IMG/VR virus record: IMGVR_UViG_3300003322_000768
Location: 1 to 59,677 of that record
DNA length: 59,677 nucleotides
Reading direction: 5' to 3' (one strand)
From: a virus
The notes beneath the pieces are model-generated. The model made no database searches. It had not been told where the DNA came from and worked only from the letters and a program-made list of their open reading frames with translations. Within the stretch, counting starts at the first letter, position 1. Every line of letters starts with the position of its first letter. Both the position numbers and the translations under genes were made by a program. This document shows positions 7,379 through 14,825 of this stretch, one piece after another.

Positions 7379-8869
7379 ATGGGAACCTATAATTCCGATC
7401 CCAGTGTATATACGTTGGCGCAAGCCGTTGCTGCCGACGCAAACGTCAAAGCCAAGCTTTGGAGCCGCATGCTCGAAGTTGGCGCCAACACCGAAGACGA
7501 CTTCAAGAAGTTCGAGGGCGAACCCGACTCGAAAAAGCCGTTCTGGAAAAAGCGTGAACTGTCCGCCGACGCGGGCGACGTCATCGTCTTCACGACGATC
7601 GGCGAAGCCGCCGGCCCGGGCGTGCGTGGTGAGGCCGAACTGACCGGCAACACCTCCAAGCCGCGGCTCGGCACCTACTCGGTGCAGGTCGACTTCTGGC
7701 GCGACGCGGTCGAACTGACCAAGAAGCAACTGAAGTTCCTCGCCACCGGCAAGAGCCTCGAGAACGTGCTGCTCGGCATGCTCTCCCGCAAGCTCGGCCG
7801 CAAGCGCATGTACGACATGATGATGTCGCTCATCCGTAAGGCGAACGGGAACGTCATGCGCCCGAACAACCGGAGCTCGCGCGACGCCATCCGCTACACG
7901 GACACGCTCACGCCGGCATTCTTGGTCAACGCCAAGGCCCGTCTTCAGGGCCAGGGCGCGCGGCCGGTTGACATGAGCAAGAGCCCGAGCGGCTCGCCTG
8001 TGATGAACTACCTCGCCTTCGTCGGCCAGGATGCGATGACCAACATCCGCAACAGTTCGTCCTATCAGAACGCGCTGAACAATGCGGCCAGCAAGAGCAA
8101 CACGGATAACCCCATCTTCAACGGCAAGCTCGTTGACTGGCAGGGTCTCTTCCTGTGGGAGCACATCATCGTCAACCCCGATGCTGACGACGTGCTCGGC
8201 TCTCCGCTCCAGCCCTACGGCGTGCTCGACACGGCGATCGCCGCGGGCACTACCGCCATTGACATCCTCTTCGGCGATGGCACCCACGACACCAAACCGC
8301 AATACTCCAGCTTCTACCCGGGCTATGATTGGATCTGGGTCGAAGGCCAGGACGCGAATACCGACTCGAACGACTACTACCTGTGGATCGTCAACCAGAG
8401 CGGCGCAAACGCCGGCAAGGCTGGCTTCTACAAGTATACCGGTAGCTCGAACAACGGTAACAAGATCACGATCAAGGCCGAGGCCGGCGACAGCGCTGGC
8501 GCGGGCGGTCGTCTCGGCTCCGCGACCTCCGGCTATCGCTCGACTCAGGTCGGTAATGTGACTTGGGACTCCACCACGATGACCGACGCCCACCCCGTGG
8601 GTTCGATCATTATTCCGGCGAACGCCTACGGCACGCCGATTGGTTACTCCTTCGTCTTCGGCGCCGGCGCCGCCCTCCGCGCGGAAGGCTCGCTCACTGC
8701 CGAGAAGATCGAGCAGAAGCGCGACTACGGCTTCGTCCGTGGTATGGGGTATGAAGGCATCTGGGGCCAGGGTCCGACCAAGGACACCAAAGGCCGTACT
8801 CGTCACTACGTGCTGCTCGAGCACGCGGTGGAGTACTCGGGCGTGACCGTCCCTTACGTCACGACCTAA
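7379..8869 (+). CDS. Major capsid protein (N4-gp56/DUF4043-like family)
   Basis: 496 aa. The N-terminal third contains the block AGDVIVFTTIGEAAGPGVRG followed by SVQVDFWRDAVELTKKQL, which I recognise from the N4 gp56-like and DUF4043 major capsid families (HK97 fold). The order scaffold, capsid, then connector-type genes also fits. A Gly/Ser-rich region (about 335-385, KYTGSSNNGNKITIKAEAGD) may be a surface insertion. No Shine-Dalgarno is visible before the ATG although this should be the most expressed gene; the leader is instead T- and A-rich. A strong hairpin follows the stop. Confidence 0.85.
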   Translation: MGTYNSDPSVYTLAQAVAADANVKAKLWSRMLEVGANTEDDFKKFEGEPDSKKPFWKKRELSADAGDVIVFTTIGEAAGPGVRGEAELTGNTSKPRLGTYSVQVDFWRDAVELTKKQLKFLATGKSLENVLLGMLSRKLGRKRMYDMMMSLIRKANGNVMRPNNRSSRDAIRYTDTLTPAFLVNAKARLQGQGARPVDMSKSPSGSPVMNYLAFVGQDAMTNIRNSSSYQNALNNAASKSNTDNPIFNGKLVDWQGLFLWEHIIVNPDADDVLGSPLQPYGVLDTAIAAGTTAIDILFGDGTHDTKPQYSSFYPGYDWIWVEGQDANTDSNDYYLWIVNQSGANAGKAGFYKYTGSSNNGNKITIKAEAGDSAGAGGRLGSATSGYRSTQVGNVTWDSTTMTDAHPVGSIIIPANAYGTPIGYSFVFGAGAALRAEGSLTAEKIEQKRDYGFVRGMGYEGIWGQGPTKDTKGRTRHYVLLEHAVEYSGVTVPYVTT

Positions 8870-8875
8870 GCTATG

Positions 8876-8905
8876 GCGGGGGCGTCTCACTCGAGGCGCC
8901 CCCGC
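8876..8905 (+). terminator. GC-rich hairpin after the capsid gene
   Basis: A 13-bp stem with one G-T wobble: GCGGGGGCGTCTC (8876-8888) pairs with GAGGCGCCCCCGC (8893-8905) around the loop ACTC. A T-rich run (8928-8934) follows about 22 nt later, so it may act as an imperfect intrinsic terminator or as a 3'-end stabiliser separating high capsid expression from downstream tail genes. Confidence 0.65.
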
Positions 8906-8937
8906 TCTCTATTCCCTGACACAAATCTTTTTTTCTC

Positions 8938-9663
8938 ATGCTCGCAAAAATCATCCTCGAAAACGTCCCGCACACCTCGTTCTTTCTCGCCTCCAGTCGA
9001 GATCAGCCGGACAAATTCCGGTTCGAAGTGGTCCCAGGTAAGGAGCACTTGGTGCAACGGGTCATCCCAGTGGAGCAGTTTGCCAAGGAAGCCCCGGAGA
9101 TGCTTTCGCTCTTCGGCTACCCGGACACCGCCGTAGCAATCGTTTTCGAGAAGGAACCGCGGGACGCCACGGGAGCCGCTGATGAGGTGATCGAAGAGAT
9201 CACAAAGCAGCTGGAGGCCGCGCAGAAGCAGTTGAAGGACCTGCGCGTGGATCACAACCAGGCGTTGGGCGTCATTCACGAACTGCGCAACCAGCAGCAG
9301 GCTGACCAGCAGAAGGGCGACCGCATCACCGACGATCAAATCGCCCAACTCGGCCTCTACGATCAGATGCTCGAAGTTTTGAAGCCGCTGGCCGGCGAGA
9401 TGGAGACTCCGCTCGATGTGGTTATCCGCCTTTCGCAGATCGGCGCACCGCCGGAGTGTGATTCTGATACCGTTCAGGAAATCGATGAACCAGCCCCTCC
9501 CGTGTTCGATGAAGCGAAACGCAGGGCTGAACTCGAAAAGATGACACTCGCCAGGCTGAAGAAGCTCGCCAAGCCGATCGAAGGCTCGGGTGATCTGAAG
9601 ACAGCGGGCGACCTCATCGAGGCCATTTTGATGCACGAAGCGGGCGCGCCCCAAGCGTCCTAA
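8938..9663 (+). CDS. Hypothetical protein with coiled coil and C-terminal helix-extended-helix
   Basis: 241 aa. The N-terminal 65 residues are a mixed fold with hydrophobic strands (KIILENVPHTSFFLASSR). Residues about 80-135 form a Gln/Glu/Lys coiled coil, and the C-terminal 40 residues (LEKMTLARLKKLAKPIEG, then TAGDLIEAILMHE) look like a HeH/SAP-type helical motif often found at ends of phage head proteins. Position right after the capsid suggests a head-completion or minor head role. Specific function unknown. Confidence 0.55.
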   Translation: MLAKIILENVPHTSFFLASSRDQPDKFRFEVVPGKEHLVQRVIPVEQFAKEAPEMLSLFGYPDTAVAIVFEKEPRDATGAADEVIEEITKQLEAAQKQLKDLRVDHNQALGVIHELRNQQQADQQKGDRITDDQIAQLGLYDQMLEVLKPLAGEMETPLDVVIRLSQIGAPPECDSDTVQEIDEPAPPVFDEAKRRAELEKMTLARLKKLAKPIEGSGDLKTAGDLIEAILMHEAGAPQAS

Positions 9664-9675
9664 CCTTTCAGCGGC

Positions 9676-10599
9676 ATGACTCCGCGAGACCTTGCATTTG
9701 AAGCGCTGGACATGATCAATGCCAGCGGCTCCGCAGCCACGATCGCCAGCGCAACAGCTCGTCAGCTGGCGCGCATCGCCCATGATATCACTGCGACCCT
9801 GCAGGAGATATCCATGACCGCCCCGTCGATCTACAAAACGCGGCGCGCCCAGTCGGCTATCGCCCCGGAGACGATCAGCATCACGGTGACCAATGGGGGG
9901 GTGAATTGCACGGCGACGGCCACGTTCGTAAATGGGTCCACGATCAAAATCGACGGGGACAACGCTTGGAACGAGATCCGGGTCGAGAGCGGGCAAAAGA
10001 AACTACTCTTCCCGTTTGGCGGGACGAGCGGCACCGTCAACGCCACGCTCTACCATGACGTGTTGAATCTGGACAGCGATGCGGCTGAACTGGTCGACAA
10101 GCCGATTCTCGAAGGGTTTGGATATCTGGATCCGTCGGCCAACAAAGAGGACCTGTTGACCTATCCGCGCAACTCGCCCGATTACAGGCGCAGAATCGCC
10201 TTCTCTTCGCCGCAAACGCGGCTCACCGGCCAGCCGTCGCGGTTCTTCCTCGAGAACGCCTACAATTCGGACCACACGACGACCGACCGAATCCGGGTAT
10301 ATCCGATCCCGCTCACGGCCTACCAGCTGTCCTACTTCATCAAGGTGAAGGCCAGGACGGTCACGGCCTCCGACTTGGGCTCAGACGGGGCAGACTCGAC
10401 ATTCGTCCTCCCCATCCAAGGCGACTATCACGAATCGATCTTGAAACCGCTCTTCCTCGAGCGTTGGAGCGGGTCCGCGTGGTTTCGCGAGGACAGCGTG
10501 AAAAAGTCGATCATCGAGGAGGCGAAGAAAGCCCGCGCCCTGCTGACCAGCTACCAGCCGCAACGCGTGCGCCCGCGGCGCCTGCGCGCACCCCTGTAA
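9676..10599 (+). CDS. Head-tail connector (adaptor) protein candidate
   Basis: 307 aa. It begins MTPRDLAFEALDMINASGSA, the usual short N-terminal helix of phage adaptor proteins (P22 gp4 / T7 gp11-like), and has a conserved-looking core (DYRRRIAFSSPQTRLTGQPS, RIRVYPIPLTAYQLSYFIKV) and a C-terminal helix preceding a basic end (PQRVRPRRLRAPL). An adaptor binds the portal ring and forms the first tail layer. The assignment rests on order (capsid, small gene, adaptor, large tail protein) and general resemblance. A beta insert at about 60-120 (TISITVTNGGVNCTATATF) is unusual. Confidence 0.5.
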   Translation: MTPRDLAFEALDMINASGSAATIASATARQLARIAHDITATLQEISMTAPSIYKTRRAQSAIAPETISITVTNGGVNCTATATFVNGSTIKIDGDNAWNEIRVESGQKKLLFPFGGTSGTVNATLYHDVLNLDSDAAELVDKPILEGFGYLDPSANKEDLLTYPRNSPDYRRRIAFSSPQTRLTGQPSRFFLENAYNSDHTTTDRIRVYPIPLTAYQLSYFIKVKARTVTASDLGSDGADSTFVLPIQGDYHESILKPLFLERWSGSAWFREDSVKKSIIEEAKKARALLTSYQPQRVRPRRLRAPL

Positions 10600-12123
10600 A
10601 TGGCCAAGCCTCCCCTTTACCTCCTTCAACGGTTACGGGCGTTGCGGGGCGACGCCTTTGTCAGCTACCCCTACGGCAGCCTGAATTACAAGCGGGTTGA
10701 GCGGACGCTCACCATCCCGCGGTCTCAGGGCCCGGGTGACTTCCTGTCGGTGGACGGCGAGCACTACACAACGAAGCTACTCGAGCAGCACATCACCGGG
10801 GGCGACGCGCAGTACGTTGAGATCTACCAGAAGTACGAGACGATCCCGGGTCCGCACTTCGTAGACGTCAACACCGACGAGAGCGGTCTACCGATGATCG
10901 TCTCGAAGCGGCACATTCTGTCATCTTCGACGGACTACACCCCGGGCGAGATCGTGCCGCCGTCGATGAATATCGTGCAGATCGATATCTACACCGATGG
11001 CAGCACCGAATACGCGCGCGTGCAGGTCGATCGAGCGCACACCCTCTCTCCCAGGATGTGGGTGAAACTGGACGGCACGGGGCTGATGGATGGGAATTAC
11101 CGGATTGCGGCCGTCCCGTTCGAGGACCAGTTTTTGATCCTTGGCGAGGTTCCAGACCCAGGCTCTTCCACCACCGGCACGGCCCAAGGGATAAATCGTA
11201 TCACGCGTGAAATCCGGTCTACGGATAACCTGAACATCTCGATCGTCATCGATAGCTGTTTTGAAGGGCAAGACGTCACGGCGCACAACGAGATCGATGT
11301 CCCATGCTTCAAGAACCACTCCCTGCCGGCCTATTTGCGGCAGGCAACGGCTTTCGGCGATGGCTCCAGGTCGTTCTCGAGTACTGTAGGCACGGTCTAC
11401 GAGAGCTCTGTGTCGATGTCCGGCACGGCAAACGTCTCGCTGGACATCGAGGAAGGCTACAGCGGCCCGTTCAAGGCGCATCGCTCTAAGCTCTATTTCA
11501 TGGGCCCGCCGCCGGATGACTTCGGAGACGCGACGATCAAGCCGACGATCATTAAGACATCTTCGGGCACCGTGATGGTTACCGGCGGGGCGATCTCGTT
11601 TCGCGACGCCACAAACGGCAGCAGTGCCTCGAATTCATGGTCTATGTCTGGATCCGCCCGGGCGGTTCGCGTCTCCAACGTGCTTACCGGGGACACACCA
11701 GGCATTCTGGATCCGGGGCTGTCCATCTTTCACGTCAACTCGATCAGCGTCTCTTCGGGTGGACTGGTCACGATTGCCACGACGGCCGCGCACGGGTTTG
11801 CCGTCGGCGACTTCGTGAAGTTCGACTCCACGAACTCAACGCCAAATATCGACTTCGGATATAGGGTGGTAGAGGTTCCATCGTCCACCTCGTTGAAGAT
11901 CCAGGAAAGCCGCGTAACGGGCACGGGCAACACGGGGAACATGCAGAGCGCCCAGCGGGCGAACGTCAATATCTCCATTCCGTTGTCCTACCCGACCAAG
12001 TTCACTGCCGGGGACATTATCCGCGTGATGAACGAGCCGGAGAAGCTCAAGGCCGGCGGGGTGTGGGTGCTCTACTACTGGAAGCTCATCGTGCCCTACA
12101 CCAGTGGCGCCAATCCACCGTAA
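10600..12123 (+). CDS. Tail structural protein (tail hub/tubular-like)
   Basis: 507 aa, starting immediately after the previous stop. Mostly beta sequence: N-terminal region with VSYPYGSLNYKRVERTLTIP, a central region with Ser/Thr-rich strands, and at about 370-440 a module of the type INxISxxxxVTxxTxxxHGFxxGDxVxFxxT (SVSSGGLVTIATTAAHGFAV). That module recurs in phage tail and virion proteins. Likely part of the short tail. Which tail piece it is (nozzle, hub or baseplate) cannot be decided here. Confidence 0.5.
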   Translation: MAKPPLYLLQRLRALRGDAFVSYPYGSLNYKRVERTLTIPRSQGPGDFLSVDGEHYTTKLLEQHITGGDAQYVEIYQKYETIPGPHFVDVNTDESGLPMIVSKRHILSSSTDYTPGEIVPPSMNIVQIDIYTDGSTEYARVQVDRAHTLSPRMWVKLDGTGLMDGNYRIAAVPFEDQFLILGEVPDPGSSTTGTAQGINRITREIRSTDNLNISIVIDSCFEGQDVTAHNEIDVPCFKNHSLPAYLRQATAFGDGSRSFSSTVGTVYESSVSMSGTANVSLDIEEGYSGPFKAHRSKLYFMGPPPDDFGDATIKPTIIKTSSGTVMVTGGAISFRDATNGSSASNSWSMSGSARAVRVSNVLTGDTPGILDPGLSIFHVNSISVSSGGLVTIATTAAHGFAVGDFVKFDSTNSTPNIDFGYRVVEVPSSTSLKIQESRVTGTGNTGNMQSAQRANVNISIPLSYPTKFTAGDIIRVMNEPEKLKAGGVWVLYYWKLIVPYTSGANPP

Positions 12124-12124
12124 T

Positions 12125-12454
12125 ATGGACGACCTCGACGACTCAGACCTTTCGATCAGCCCGAGCGCCGGCATCCGCTCGGTGAAAGCTTCGTGGCAGG
12201 ATGATGGCCCAGGGCTGGGAGGGCCGCGCCCGATAGACCAAGGCCCTCCCGATGTGAACTATCTGAGTAAGGTGGAGGAAGATCCTGCCGGCGGCGCCGG
12301 CGATGGTCTAGCACCGGCCGCTGAACTCGGGGGCCCGATCGACACAGGCTCTCAGCCTCCGGAAGCAGCGCCCGAGACGGTTACCGCCCAATATGTGGAA
12401 GTCACTGGAGGAACGACTGTAACCTCGACGGCGAATTTCGTCATCGTGCCGTGA
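12125..12454 (+). CDS. Small acidic virion-region protein
   Basis: 109 aa from ATG 12125 (MDDLDDSDLSISPSAGIRSV), 1 bp after the preceding stop. Asp/Pro/Gly-rich and probably disordered, ending in a short beta segment (YVEVTGGTTVTSTANFVIVP). It overlaps the next gene through GTGA at 12451. Unrecognised; possibly a tail-assembly or fibre-linked protein. Confidence 0.55.
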   Translation: MDDLDDSDLSISPSAGIRSVKASWQDDGPGLGGPRPIDQGPPDVNYLSKVEEDPAGGAGDGLAPAAELGGPIDTGSQPPEAAPETVTAQYVEVTGGTTVTSTANFVIVP

Positions 12455-13137
12455 TTCGGTTCGTCGGAAGCTACACGCCAGAGCGGCCGTATTTGATGTC
12501 AGGAGGCACCTACGGACCAGGCACCGCATTTCCAATTCAGTGGAAGCGATACGCATCCACCTCATCACATGTCTCTGACGACATTGTAAGGTTTCAGTGG
12601 CGAGCCAATAAGGTCAAACTGGAGTGCGAGGGGAGTGTAACAATAACATTCCAAGACCCAAACCCGCTGAGCACGGCGACCGAGACAAAGACGGCCAGCT
12701 TTGCCTTATCCACGGAGATCACAGCAGACATCACTGGAGCAGACGCTTCGGTAAGACTTCCAACCGACCTAACTAATGGTGACTCGGCGTCGTTCAACGG
12801 AAATGCGAGCGATGTTTTGCCGGTTACCTGCTCTTGGGGCCCCGAGGATATAGCCGTAAACGCTTCCTTGGCCATAGGCGCACCTTACAACGGAAATCTT
12901 GGGATAGAAGACGATGGTTTCCTTAATTACAGGAAGGGAATCTCGGTGAACTTCCTTGGGGCTGGAAGCGGGTTTGCGAACACGGTTTTTATTAGTTCGT
13001 TTTCCTTCAACGGACCAGCCACAGGGGAGAACGCCGATATTTTCTTCGGCACAGCACCGCTCTATACCAGTGGTTTGGGGTCGGCCACTTTCACGAAGTT
13101 CAAGGTGACGCTGACGGACGAATTACCCGTTCCTTAG
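12451..13137 (+). CDS. Hypothetical beta-rich protein, probable tail/fibre protein
   Basis: 228 aa from GTG 12451, coupled to the previous gene. The sequence is beta-rich with Thr/Ser/Asn/Gly, several aromatic strands (IQWKRYASTSSHVSDDIVRF) and an end that reads FTKFKVTLTDELPVP. GC is visibly lower than in the flanking genes (12550-13000), consistent with an exchangeable host-interaction gene. No catalytic motif seen. Last gene of the late block on this side. Confidence 0.5.
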   Translation: MIRFVGSYTPERPYLMSGGTYGPGTAFPIQWKRYASTSSHVSDDIVRFQWRANKVKLECEGSVTITFQDPNPLSTATETKTASFALSTEITADITGADASVRLPTDLTNGDSASFNGNASDVLPVTCSWGPEDIAVNASLAIGAPYNGNLGIEDDGFLNYRKGISVNFLGAGSGFANTVFISSFSFNGPATGENADIFFGTAPLYTSGLGSATFTKFKVTLTDELPVP

Positions 13138-13166
13138 TATCGGAAAAAAGTATCGTCGAATCGCAA

Positions 13167-13198
13167 ATGAGGCATTGACTCATTGAGGCATTGAGGCA
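13167..13198 (+). repeat. Four tandem 8-bp repeats, operator candidate
   Basis: Consecutive octamers ATGAGGCA, TTGACTCA, TTGAGGCA and TTGAGGCA fill 13167-13198 without gaps. The last ends 10 bp before the ATG of a ribbon-helix-helix protein. Arc/MetJ/CopG-type proteins bind tandem short boxes with 8-12 bp spacing, so this array is a natural autoregulatory operator. Confidence 0.5.
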
Positions 13199-13208
13199 AA
13201 CTGCGCCC

Positions 13209-13397
13209 ATGCCTCACATTACTGCGAACCTCAAAGACGAAGAGGAAATCGCCCACGCCAGGCGCATCGCCCTTTCGCAAGGGAAGTCGTTGCGCCAGTG
13301 GGCCGGGGAAGTCGTGCACAACGAGATTGCCACCATCCTCGAAACCGAGAGGCAAAAGATTTACCCCGCTACCAAGCGGGCGCGCGGGAAGCGATAG
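13209..13397 (+). CDS. Small ribbon-helix-helix (Arc/CopG-like) regulator candidate
   Basis: 62 aa from ATG 13209. The order is a short N-terminal strand (HITANLKD), helix A (EEEIAHARRIALSQ), a turn with GKS, helix B (LRQWAGEVVHNEIATILE) and a basic tail (PATKRARGKR). That order is the ribbon-helix-helix plan, in which the N-terminal strands of a dimer enter the DNA major groove. The gene stands alone between the late block and the replication block, just after a tandem octamer array. It probably regulates itself and perhaps the adjoining replication genes. Function inferred from fold pattern and position. Confidence 0.55.
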   Translation: MPHITANLKDEEEIAHARRIALSQGKSLRQWAGEVVHNEIATILETERQKIYPATKRARGKR

Positions 13398-13402
13398 CGT
13401 CC

Positions 13403-13408
13403 TATAAT
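13403..13408 (+). promoter_or_regulatory. Candidate -10 box before the replication block
   Basis: A perfect TATAAT lies 34 bp upstream of the SSB-like gene's ATG. No good -35 hexamer is present 16-18 bp upstream (GC-rich there), so an extra activator or a different sigma factor would be needed. The leader 13409-13441 is A/C-rich and lacks a Shine-Dalgarno sequence. Confidence 0.35.
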
Positions 13409-13441
13409 AGACGCCCCACTTAACCACCAACCAAACTATAT

Positions 13442-14089
13442 ATGTCACTTACTGTTTCCGATTCCGGGGGAGGCCAGCGCCCGCTGTGTCCCTCTGGAAC
13501 TCACCTAGCGCGCTGCTATCGTCTTATCGACATCGGCACTCAGCACGAAGAATTCAAAGGCAAGCCCAAGGTCCTGCCGAAAGTCTTGGTCTACTGGGAA
13601 CTGCCGAACGAAACCGCTGTCTTCAAGGACGGCGAGGAAGAGCGTCCCTACTCGATCTCGAAGGAATACACGGCCAGCTTGGGAGAAAAGGCCAACCTCC
13701 GGCACGACCTCGAAGGGTGGCGGGGGCGTGCGTTCACCGAGGAAGAATTGAAGGCGTTCAACCTCAAGAACATCGTCGGCGTGCCGTGCATGATTACGGT
13801 CGTCCACCAAAAATCTAACGACGGGAAAAAGACCTACGACAAGGTTACCAGCGTAGCGGCGCTTCCGAAGGACCCGAAGACCAAGAAGCCGATCGAGATT
13901 CCAGCGCAGGTAAATCCGACCGTGATCTACGACATCGAGGACGGCGAGAACAACGTGTTCAACGACCTCCCAGACTGGCTCAAGAAAAAGATCAAAGAGT
14001 CGGAAGAGTTCAACGCCCGAGACAAGGCCGGCGCCGCAGCCGAAGAAGAGATCGAGCCGGAGGCCGGCGACGACAAAATCCCGTTTTAA
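13442..14089 (+). CDS. Single-stranded DNA-binding-like replication protein
   Basis: 215 aa. The core (PSGTHLARCYRLIDIGTQHE, KVLVYWELP, SKEYTASLGEKANLRHDLEG, WRGRAFTEEELKAFNLKNIV) is a protein I know from many phage replication modules, where it precedes recombination or replication genes. It ends in an acidic tail closing with GDDKIPF, almost identical to the DDDIPF tip that bacterial SSBs use to recruit partner proteins. That supports an SSB role, binding single strands and gathering helicases and repair enzymes. First gene of the replication block. Confidence 0.65.
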   Translation: MSLTVSDSGGGQRPLCPSGTHLARCYRLIDIGTQHEEFKGKPKVLPKVLVYWELPNETAVFKDGEEERPYSISKEYTASLGEKANLRHDLEGWRGRAFTEEELKAFNLKNIVGVPCMITVVHQKSNDGKKTYDKVTSVAALPKDPKTKKPIEIPAQVNPTVIYDIEDGENNVFNDLPDWLKKKIKESEEFNARDKAGAAAEEEIEPEAGDDKIPF

Positions 14090-14173
14090 CCAACTACCCG
14101 CAAGCGTCCGCACAACGCTCTACTGTCAGAAGTGCCGTGGGCGTGGCCGTAATCCACGTGCAACCCCAACACT

Positions 14174-14824
14174 ATGCTTACTCTCTCTATCTCTCCGCGC
14201 TTCCTGAAGGCGGCGCTTCTCTTCGTTTCTTCGGAAGAATATCGACCGATTCTCAGCCAGGTTCGTGTCGAGATCGATGCCGCATCGAAAAAGGCCGTCA
14301 TCACTGCAACCGATGGCCATAAGATGATCGTCATAAAGGCCGACGACGACGCAAATCACTCAGGCGACGGCCCTTTCGAATTCTGCATCCCGGGAAACCT
14401 GATCGCAAAGATGCCCAAGGTTCTCCCGGGGGACAAACTGGAAGTCACTGTCGAAAACAACAAGGTTACGTTGACCGGACGTTACCACTCTATCACTGGG
14501 AACCAGGTCCTTGAGGCTCACTACCCGAAATGGCGGGAGTGCATCCCGATGGGCGAGAAAGAACTGCTTTCTCATTTGGCGTTCCGGCTCGAAAACCTAG
14601 AGCCATTCTTGAGGGCATCGAAGATCATGGGAGACGAAGGTGCTATCTACATCGTCGCCAAAAAGCCTGCCAGCCCATCCCATTCCGAATTCCATCCATA
14701 CGCTATTCGCGCCATGTCCGATGCGTGGTTCGGAGTTTTGATGCCCCTCCGACATAACTTCGAAAGTCTCGTTCCTGAATGGATAAACCAAGAGCACGAC
14801 TGGACTAAGCCGATTGGTAAATAA
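14174..14824 (+). CDS. DNA sliding-clamp-like protein (DnaN-related)
   Basis: 216 aa. Visible clamp hallmarks: RPILSQVRVEIDAASKKAVI followed by TATDGHKMIV (45-53), the xATDGHRL signature of beta-clamp domains, and AWFGVLMPLRH (184-194), matching the C-terminal MPMR motif of DnaN. At 216 aa it has room for two domains rather than the three of bacterial clamps (about 370 aa), so the ring would be a trimer. The phage has no polymerase gene, so this clamp may serve the host polymerase or repair enzymes. The SF2 helicase at 19862 ends in a clamp-binding-type QLNLF. It starts 84 bp after the SSB-like gene. Confidence 0.65.
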   Translation: MLTLSISPRFLKAALLFVSSEEYRPILSQVRVEIDAASKKAVITATDGHKMIVIKADDDANHSGDGPFEFCIPGNLIAKMPKVLPGDKLEVTVENNKVTLTGRYHSITGNQVLEAHYPKWRECIPMGEKELLSHLAFRLENLEPFLRASKIMGDEGAIYIVAKKPASPSHSEFHPYAIRAMSDAWFGVLMPLRHNFESLVPEWINQEHDWTKPIGK

Positions 14825-14825
14825 T

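Noticed and set aside
7367-8890. Long minus-strand open frame (507 codons) opposite the major capsid gene
   Set aside because: It mirrors the capsid gene's codon pattern; the product is Val/Arg/Gly-rich without domain features. High third-position GC in the real gene suppresses stops on the opposite strand.
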